64,000 nucleotides of DNA from Penicillus capitatus (taxonomy: Eukaryota; Chlorophyta). The notes beneath the pieces were generated by a model, which worked only from the letters and a program-made list of their open reading frames with translations, made no database searches and was not told the origin of the DNA. Of the stretch, positions 57,241 through 64,000 are shown one piece after another. The stretch covers positions 682,001 through 746,000 of the forward strand of contig OZ287708.1 in NCBI GenBank assembly GCA_965649825.1, in the 5' to 3' direction. Position numbers and translations under genes: made by a program. Position 1 is the stretch's first letter. Each line of letters begins with the position of its first letter.

Positions 57241-57930
57241 CAGTAATCTCCAAGAAGTCGGCAGGTGGAAAGAGCTGCAGCCTCTAGTCAGTAGACGACA
57301 GGTAGATAGACTAGGCAGCCTCCAGTCAGCATACGGCAGGTGGAAAGAACTGCAGCTTCCAGTCAGTACGGCAGCATGTAGAGAAACTCGGCAGCTTTCG
57401 ATGAGCAGACGGCATGTTAGGATACTCCAGTCTTGAGGCGGTAAGACAAGCAGGTAGGACACGGCAGCTCCGCACAGGAAGATCGACGGGTGGCATCCTC
57501 TGGACAGCAGAAAGCAGGTAAGACACGGCAGCTTCAAGCAGCAAGCCAACAGGCGGGATCCTCCGGGCAGCAATACAGTGAGTCGGACACTCCAGACTCT
57601 GTGCATCAAAACGCCAAATAGGACGTGGTAGCTCCAGGCAGCAGGTAAACAGACAGTCCAGCCTCCGGGCACCAAAAATGTCAAGTCGAACGACGCCAGC
57701 AGCCATCCCAGGTAAAACAGAGAGTGCGTGGGACAGTCCAGCCTCCGGGCAGTAAAACGACAGATCAGGACCAAAACACCTCAGTACATCAAAACAGAAA
57801 ATAATACGACCACAGGCCTCTCCACACAGGAAACACCAATCAGGGAAACGGCAGATCTCATATATGGCAAGGCAGCAGGTAAGACAGCAGCATCCAGTCA
57901 GCAAGGCAGCAGGTAAGACACAACGGCTTC
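57234..57930. repeat. Array-flanking segment, second copy, and degenerate short repeats
   Basis: 57234-57540 duplicates the pre-gap segment at 52545-52779. From 57540 to about 57930 the sequence keeps a loose repeat built on CAGCAGGTAA and CAGTCCAGCCTCCGGGCA. A 204-codon minus ORF (57326-57940) spans it but is not convincing as a protein. Confidence 0.75.
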
Positions 57931-58174
57931 TGGACAGCAAAACGAGAAATCGGGCATTCCAGATCGGAAACTCGAGCCGCTACGTAAGAAAAGCTAACAC
58001 ACAGCCATCCACAACAGAGCGAAGGTGGAATGGCGGAAACATCAAGAAAAGAAAACAGCCCTAGATCTTTTTGTATTTTTAATTTTGCAGTCGGAAAGAA
58101 AACAGCACCATGAACGAGAAGAAAGATGCCCTTAGGCAGACCAATCTTCAACATAAACCTACACCACAAGCACA

Positions 58175-59101
58175 TTAGCAGAGAGAAGGATACAAAAAGT
58201 GACTTACACATTGGCCCGATAAAAAGAAAAGCCGCTCTGGAATTGCGGGGCCCACGGGCACACACTGGCCGGAGAGAAAAAACGGCCGGGGAGGGATGCC
58301 AAGGGGACCTACTGAGAAGATGAAGGGGCGTAGGGGGATTGGAGGTGGAGACGAGCGAAGGGAAAAGACAGAAGTGCGCACAGGAAAGGGGGGCGGGAAG
58401 AAAGGAAAGGAAAACTTAAACAACCGTGAAGGGATGGTAGGAGGAGGGGAGGCTGGTATACAGAAGACTTGCGGGCGAACGGGGAAGAGTGGTGGCCTGG
58501 TTGGCTGGGTGGTGGGAGGAGACATCGTCGCGGTTGGCTGCGGGGAGGAACATGACGACCACTCCATGTCGGCTGAACAGGGCAGCTGAGATGATGCCGG
58601 AGAAGGCGCGGCAGGTTGGGCATGAGGTGGACCGGCTGGCGGCGCAGGCGACCACGCCATGGGCGGCGGCGAGCTCGTCTGGGTTGCTGCTGGCTGTGGT
58701 GGGGACGACTGGCCCGGAGGAGGATCGGCTGAAGCTTCGGCTTGCGGCGGCGGCGGCAATGATGTCTGCGGCTGGGAAGTTGCAGACGGCGGTGCGGGGC
58801 GCGCCGGAGGCGGCGGAGCAGCAGGCTGGCCCTGTTGGGCCAACCGCGCTCTCCTGTCCTCGGAGGACAGGACCCTCGCCCGCCGCACGGGCCGAGCCTG
58901 AGCGGTTTGGTCCCTATTGGGACCAAACCGGACAGGAGGGGTCTGCTCATCGAGCACCTGTTGACCCCTGAGAGCGGTCGTCTGGGTCTTGAGGTCCCAG
59001 AACAACCGCTCTCTCTCGGCCTCGGCCATCCCCTCGAAGGCCCTGGGCGGTCTGTTGCCCAGGACCTCCGCCAGTGTCACCTGAGCAAACCTACAAGACA
59101 C
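58175..59101 (-). CDS. Proline-rich ORF, 308 codons, doubtful
   Basis: N-terminal 70 residues (VTLAEVLGNRPPRAFEGMAE, then ERERLFWDLKTQTTALRGQQ) look like ordinary protein; the rest is Pro/Ser/Ala-rich with a late repeat (PFFLSGQCVPVGP / LFFLSGQCVSH). High GC lowers the chance of stops, so length alone is weak evidence. Could be the 3' part of a spliced gene. Contains the hairpin cluster at 58827-58930. Confidence 0.3.
   Translation of the reverse strand: MSCRFAQVTLAEVLGNRPPRAFEGMAEAERERLFWDLKTQTTALRGQQVLDEQTPPVRFGPNRDQTAQARPVRRARVLSSEDRRARLAQQGQPAAPPPPARPAPPSATSQPQTSLPPPPQAEASADPPPGQSSPPQPAATQTSSPPPMAWSPAPPAGPPHAQPAAPSPASSQLPCSADMEWSSCSSPQPTATMSPPTTQPTRPPLFPVRPQVFCIPASPPPTIPSRLFKFSFPFFPPPFPVRTSVFSLRSSPPPIPLRPFIFSVGPLGIPPRPFFLSGQCVPVGPAIPERLFFLSGQCVSHFLYPSLC
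58827..58930. repeat. Cluster of short perfect hairpins
   Basis: Within about 100 bp: TGGCCC/TGTT/GGGCCA (near 58827-58842), TCCTGTCCT/CGG/AGGACAGGA (58852-58872), GCCCG/5 nt/CGGGC (near 58878-58892) and CGGTTTGGTCCC/TATT/GGGACCAAACCG (58903-58930, 12-bp stem). Confidence 0.85.
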
Positions 59102-62100
59102 ACAGAGGTGAGAGACCTGTCGACGAACAGGTCAACCGCGCGGTCTCGCAAGCAAGTGACCGCATGCGTTCGGACTGCGTGCTGGACGCATGCATGCCCA
59201 CAGCAAGCGTCCACCGCCGCAGTCGAGGAGCTCCGAGGCGCGCGACTCGTCGAAGCGTGGGGCAGAGGACTTACGGCTTGCCAGGATAGCCGTAGTCATC
59301 TTCGGTGCTCATTCTGGCGTCGGCCATCGTCTTGAAAGTCGGTCGCCAAGGAAAGCAGCAAAGGTCGCAGAAGGCAGAAGCAGAACTCGGAAACTCGAGT
59401 GCTGAAGGCTCAGCGACAGGACCTTTATAGGCCGCCTCGGTTGCCGAGCGCGACCTGCTGGTGGCGGCTGCTAACTGTCGCCGTTTGGCGGCACCTGCAT
59501 CCGCCGACGGACAAGGGAATCGTCGCCAGACGTCCAGAAACGCAGAATTCTTTGACCGGAGTACGCGCCGCGAACGGGAGAGCGCTTCTGGATACTTTGC
59601 TAGGAGTTTTACAGGGGAAGCTCTTTACAGTTTGTCGCCATTCTACTCACTGAGTGTAACGCGCATGCGTTCTCTGCGGCCTCTCCGACGCGATTCTCCG
59701 AACGGCGAACCGTCCGAAGTCAGCTCCGCGTTGCCCGGGCAGAGGAACGAGGCGGACGTTCTCGTTGGCAGGATCGGCACGGACTCTACGTCGAGACGGC
59801 TGTCTATTGCGGGCGTCTCCGTCGCAAACGCCGTCGAGGGGACGTTCTGCGCGGTGTAACGCGAGTCGGTTTGAGGAGTTGCCGTTGGCCCTAACTCCCT
59901 CGAACATGGAAGGCGGAACAGAACGGCCGGCCATCTGCGACAACCAGACGGCCGCGGAGACGCCGTTTCAGTTCCCGTTCGCGCACAGCGTCGAGGGAGT
60001 GTCTTTGAAGACGCCGGTCGCTCCGATCAATAAAGTCTGTCGCGTTTTGCGTCTGCTGTGCAGGACTGTCGTTCTGTCTGCGAAGCTATCCAGTAGGACT
60101 GTTCTCGAGTACAACCTGTGTATAGGCGCTGTTGAACGCGGCCGAGGCTAGTTGCCATCCAGTGCCATCGCCTTCTTTCTTTCCGGCGTATTCCACAGTG
60201 CAGAGTGCGCCAAAGAGGCAGGGTGTCATTGAAGGGGTGGTATGCTGCTGCATCCTCATTGGAATCCTCCGTGCCGTTCCATTCTAGTGTCTGGCGGGTT
60301 CTGAGGTTGTGAGGGCTGTGACGGAGATCGTCTGTCTTCTGTTCGGAGAGCAGTTGTCGGAATTCTCTGCAGAGGAAGACGAACAAGTGCCGCCGATTGC
60401 TCTGAGTGCGTGGGGCGTTCTAGGACGATGTTGTCATTGATGGCGATTCTACTGTAGGGTAAATGCTCTGTGGAATGCACGAACGACAGACACTGTAGAA
60501 ACGCCTGCTCTTGGCTCCGCCATTTGGACTGGTGATTCGGCACTTCTCACAGAACACCGAGATGCATGTCAACGTCGACGCGTTGGATCGAATCCGAAGG
60601 ATGCATTCGCGCGACAAAGCGTCCTCAAGAACGGTGCGAGAGAACACACATTGACTGATGCGTCTGCAGACGGTAAAACGATTTCGGATGCGAATGTCTG
60701 TTCGCGATGAATGGGCGCGCCAACAGAATGCGACTGTCCACTCCTCGTTGTTTTGGTCGGCAATTCAACAGGAGACAAAAGGGGACGACACCAGTCGTGG
60801 ATTCAGTCCCCACCCCACCGACGCATCCACGCGAGCTCAGTGCTCAGAGGACTGATGTATGTGGATTCGATGCGCGAATGCGTCTCGCGTATTCTGCGTT
60901 GCCACCACAGTGCGTCATTCTAGACTGCGGCAGTTGCCCTACCGTCGGTTTCATCGACTTCCTCGCTACTTTCACTGATCTCTCAACACATCCATCCACG
61001 GAATGCGCTGTTCGCTTGAACATTTTATGCTTTACAGTCGTGTTCTTCAGTTTAAGTCCTAGTCGTTCTTGCCGTCTATCATCTGTGCTTGCTGTTCAGA
61101 AAGCAGTATCCTGTCCAGAGAAAAGATCTAAATCTATCATTGTGCAACAGATGGTCGACGAAGAAGGTGATCTCTCTCTTCGCCGAACAACAGATTGTAC
61201 TCTTTACGACGCGACAGCAAGATGCCTGAGTTGCGTCACATTCCTAGCTCAGGACAGATCGCTCATGGGCGTGACTAGGTGCCGTTTTATTGAGGTATCG
61301 ATCGATCACTGGGCGGAGCATGAGGAAAGAACGAGCTCTGAACACGGGACGTGCGTCACCGGCCATCGCCACAGTTATGCTCTTGGCGAGAAATGCTTCA
61401 TTCTCGATCCTTGTCTTCGAGCATTTTGAAGAGATTCATCAGGCGTTGCATTACGGTCGGCGCCAGCGTCACGGACTTCTTCCGAGCGGCGGCATCTCTC
61501 CGTGACGCCCCCGGCACCAGCCACCCTGTGCTTCTTGCCTTTCAGTGCTGCCGCTGCGGTCTTACGTTCTGCAGGCGTATCAGGTCGACGAAGTGGCAAC
61601 ACCTCCTGCGCTGGAAGCATGACGATTGCCCAGAGAATCAGAAGCCATGCTCACGCGAAGGACACACGATTACACGTCCGCGCCAACATCCGCCACTCTC
61701 ATGCTCGTCTGCATCAGACCATCAGCAATCTTCCTGTGAGAGGCAACGAGAAGCCTTCGGTACACCGCACGCGTTGAGTTCTCACCCTTCACCTGACCGA
61801 GTGTGTGGCTGCAGCTGGTCGTGAATCACTTTAAGCAGAGACGCCACCTGGTGTGGCAATGACTGGAATGAGGGAGGTGGTTGAATGGCTGTCGTGGTGC
61901 AGATGACGGAGTATGTCGATACCATGGGAAAGCAAAAAATCACTGTCAGGAAATCGACGGACTCGCTTTTCCTGCAGCAATTCTACCAATCGAACTACGC
62001 CCGTCGCAAAGAGCCGCTGTCATGAGGCAGTTCCACTGAACAATGGACACTGTGTCTGTCTGCCGGTCGTTCGACGAGTGCGCGGCTGTAAGGAAACAGA

Positions 62101-62199
62101 CGTCCTGAACGTCCCTTTGACATTACATCGAGACACGGATTGTTTTTCGCGGCAGACGAGAAACGTCGGACGCCATCTCCGATACGACTGGATCCATCA
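59102..62199. other. GC-rich region, genes not resolved
   Basis: Several ORFs look partly coding but I could not join them: MEGGTERPAICDNQTAAETP near 59908 (+), EQAFLQCLSFVHSTEHLPYS near 60510 (-), and a 240-codon ORF 60707-61429 (+). None has a recognisable domain. Short introns probably break real genes here. Confidence 0.3.
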
Positions 62200-62633
62200 C
62201 GTCCTCCACGACACACGCACGCGTGATGTGGAGCGGGAGGCCCCTTCGCGAAATCGAGCGGCCGTCGCTGCGTCTTCCGCCTGGACAAGGACGACAGAGA
62301 TCTCCATCCGAGAGCCGTGTCGTCAAAGAGAGGCAGAGGTAATTTCAGAACGAAGGTCCTGTTGATGATCATCGTTCTGGGACCGATGCCCTTGAGGATC
62401 TGGCATGTCTCGTCGAGGCACAGTTCCAGCAGCACCGTGCCGTCTTCCGTGCGAAACACCATGTGTCCCGCATCGTCCGGCGCTGCGCAAAGGCAGATGC
62501 GTCCATCTGCCAGTGCCTGCGGCGGCCAGGGCCACCGCACTTGGCACAACTGGACAGAAGCCGTCCGCGAGAGACGCTGGTCTCTGTCGCGACAGCCCTC
62601 TACAGCCAGCAGACACAACACACTTGCCATTTG
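62200..62633 (-). CDS. Possible unknown protein (minus strand)
   Basis: From ATG 62633 the reading MASVLCLLAVEGCRDRDQRL ... GRICLCAAPDDAGHMVFRTE ... VLLELCLDETCQILKGIGPR ... IINRTFVLKLPLPLF looks like an ordinary folded beta-rich domain. It continues in frame into less convincing sequence, so a 3' intron is likely. No family recognised. Confidence 0.35.
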
Positions 62634-62989
62634 CCGCTGTTCTTCGGAGCGCTGTCCGCGACCTGTGCCTGGCGGAGATGCTATATCTGCTGTGCCGCCC
62701 CTGATTCGAACGCTCTTCTCGTCTCTTCTCTCCCCGGAGTCGTCACGTTGACACGCGCGTTTCCGCGTCTGCGTCTGCGCGAGAGCACGGACAATGGGGA
62801 ATGCGAGTCCGCCGCCGAGCGCATTGCCCAATTACCCTCGCCGGAGAACGAACTCGCTCGGCCGCCTGAGACACACCAGCGACAGGTGGTGACTCCTGCA
62901 TGTCCTCATTGGGTTCTGGATGCTTGTCATTGGTCCCGAAGATGGCGGAGGCGTCTGAGACGATCTTGCCGGGTCTCATGCGCGATCCC

Positions 62990-63805
62990 TGAATGACGCC
63001 TTTCAGAAGGACGACACCGATGCTGTCCTGCGATTCGCGACGCTCTTTCTGCCTCTGGAGAAGCGAGAAGACGGATCTCAGCTCCGGGGATTTAGAATGC
63101 GAGTGGCACGTACGCTTCAGGAGGCTTACCAAAAGCTCTCGGCGGCGTCAGAGTCGCGCTCAGCAGCTTCGCCCTTTGTCGGCCGTCTTTCAGATCTCCT
63201 TCGTTCTGTGGCTGTCGCGGTCGACAGCCATCAACAGCAGGTTTGGACGCCGTCGTGTACGCCATCCACACGTAAGACGCCAGACGGCAGGTTTTCGCGG
63301 ATGCATCTGGCAAAGATGCTGCCATGCACACGGTGCTGCACCTGCACGGTGAATGCGATCCGTACGGATGCCGCGTCTTGAAGAGATCTCCGGAAGATCG
63401 AAACCCGAAGAGCATCGTTCAAGACATCAGTCTACGCAGAAAGAAGGAACCCAGTCAGTACCTAACGAAACGTCGGCGCTTCTCATTCGAACTGTTTGTC
63501 AAACAACAGGCGCCGTCGGCGGAGCCGCTTCCATCCTGGATCCAAGAAACGCGGAAACGACTTTGCCTGAGATACTGTGTCTGGTGCGTCGCCGCGAGGA
63601 GTGCAACGATCTCACGACGAACAGAGTGCTTGACGTCTCGCGTCCACATCCTCCAACACCGTCCAAGTCAGATCCAGTGTCCGGCATTATCTCTGAACCC
63701 GAATCCCAGGTTATCCAACCTGTGCGAAAGTCGAATAGGGTTGGCTCAGTCGTGAACTGTCCGGCTATCGTGTCACCCATGAAGGAGGTTCTAGGTGGAA
63801 CCTAG
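62990..63805 (+). CDS. Unknown protein with helical N-terminal part
   Basis: A continuous frame from about 62990 reads LNDAFQKDDTDAVLRFATLF, LPLEKREDGSQLRGFRMRVA, RTLQEAYQKLSAASESRSAA and FVGRLSDLLRSVAVAVDSHQ; a 50-nt intron (63240-63289) then joins in phase to VFADASGKDAAMHTVLHLHG and SPEDRNPKSIVQDISLRRKK. A second intron near 63460 probably leads to LPEILCLVRRREECNDLTTN and a C-terminus ending MKEVLGGT (stop 63803-63805). Upstream exons probably exist in 62640-62990. Family not recognised. Confidence 0.5.
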
Positions 63806-64000
63806 ATAACGTCAAGAAAGCCATCAGCATCAGCAAGCAGGCCTGCCTCGGTAGGGCTTAGGGGTGGGAGGCGGATAGCTATCAGATTTCTGGCAGCTTG
63901 GTGACCTCTGCGGCGGGCGATGTCTTCTTCATCTTCCTTAAGTGCAATGCGCGCTATCTCTTCGCACGACGTCCCTTGTGTCTGTGCCGTGATGTCGTTG
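63806..64000. other. Window end, no supported gene
   Basis: About 195 bp after the last stop; nothing recognised. Confidence 0.4.

Noticed and set aside
60707-61429. 240-codon + ORF as a confident gene
   Set aside because: No domain, no splice support, and GC-rich context makes long ORFs likely by chance; kept only as part of the unresolved region.
61995-62831. Full 278-codon minus ORF as one protein
   Set aside because: Only the middle (from Met 62633 to about 62300) looks like folded protein; the ends are low-complexity and probably read through introns.
62743-63132. Minus ORF of 129 codons opposite the 62990-63805 gene
   Set aside because: The + strand frame there is more protein-like and continues in phase across an intron; the minus ORF does not.

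Overview
This window is nuclear DNA of a microbial eukaryote. Genes lie on both strands and are broken by tiny spliceosomal introns: the ones I could place by reading frame on both sides are mostly 45-73 nt, GT-AG, plus at least two GC-AG. Spacing is very tight; neighbours are often 25-130 bp apart. Flagellar genes (IFT139/TTC21, an ARMC9-like protein, the augmin subunit HAUS5) sit beside a plastid phosphoenolpyruvate/phosphate translocator, a RuBisCO-LSMT-type SET methyltransferase and a bacterial-type RsmH. That points to a flagellated, plastid-bearing (or formerly plastid-bearing) protist or alga. The translocator starts MAFV with a Ser/Thr/Arg-rich leader and no obvious signal peptide, which resembles transit peptides of primary plastids, especially the Phe-bearing ones of glaucophytes and red algae. 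I do not name a genus.

Layout. 1-3.1 kb: end of an AFG2-like AAA ATPase, then an ARMC9-like gene (-). 3.5-6.9 kb: histone-fold protein (-), organellar ribosomal protein uS5 with an acidic repeat extension (+), an unknown basic 229-aa protein (+). 8-13.1 kb: TAF1C/Rrn6-like Pol I factor (+), B12D/NDUFA4-like protein (-), SRP receptor beta (+). 13.1-18.7 kb: HAUS5 (-), xylulokinase (-), a retroelement-integrase-derived gene with lost catalytic residues (+), a small secreted Cys-rich protein (-). 20.3-32.8 kb: SAP30-like (+), an unknown 125-aa protein (-), PPT (+), a four-repeat helicase-associated-domain protein (-), Tudor-SN (+), RsmH (-), a coiled-coil protein (-), a tail-anchored protein (+). 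33.2-49.5 kb: a large unrecognised protein (+), p23 (-), NMD3 (-), PCID2 (+), TFIIIC subunit 6-like (-), TAF1B (+), LSMT-like SET protein (-), IFT139 (+).

49.9-57.9 kb is a repeat field with no recognisable gene: two tandem arrays of 73-90-nt units separated by a 100-N assembly gap and a unique stretch. Nearly every unit carries a 27-nt hairpin (10-bp stem, 7-nt loop), and stem variants are compensated on the other arm. 58-64 kb is GC-rich and poorly resolved; it holds a proline-rich ORF, a cluster of short perfect hairpins, and at least one clearly coding but unrecognised gene (62.99-63.81 kb).

Functional themes: rRNA synthesis and ribosome export (TAF1B, TAF1C-like, NMD3, uS5m, RsmH), mRNA export and chromatin (PCID2, SAP30-like, histone-fold), cilium and spindle (IFT139, ARMC9-like, HAUS5), and organelle metabolism (PPT, xylulokinase, LSMT-like). 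Exon boundaries given here come from reading-frame logic and family resemblance only; no alignment or transcript was available.
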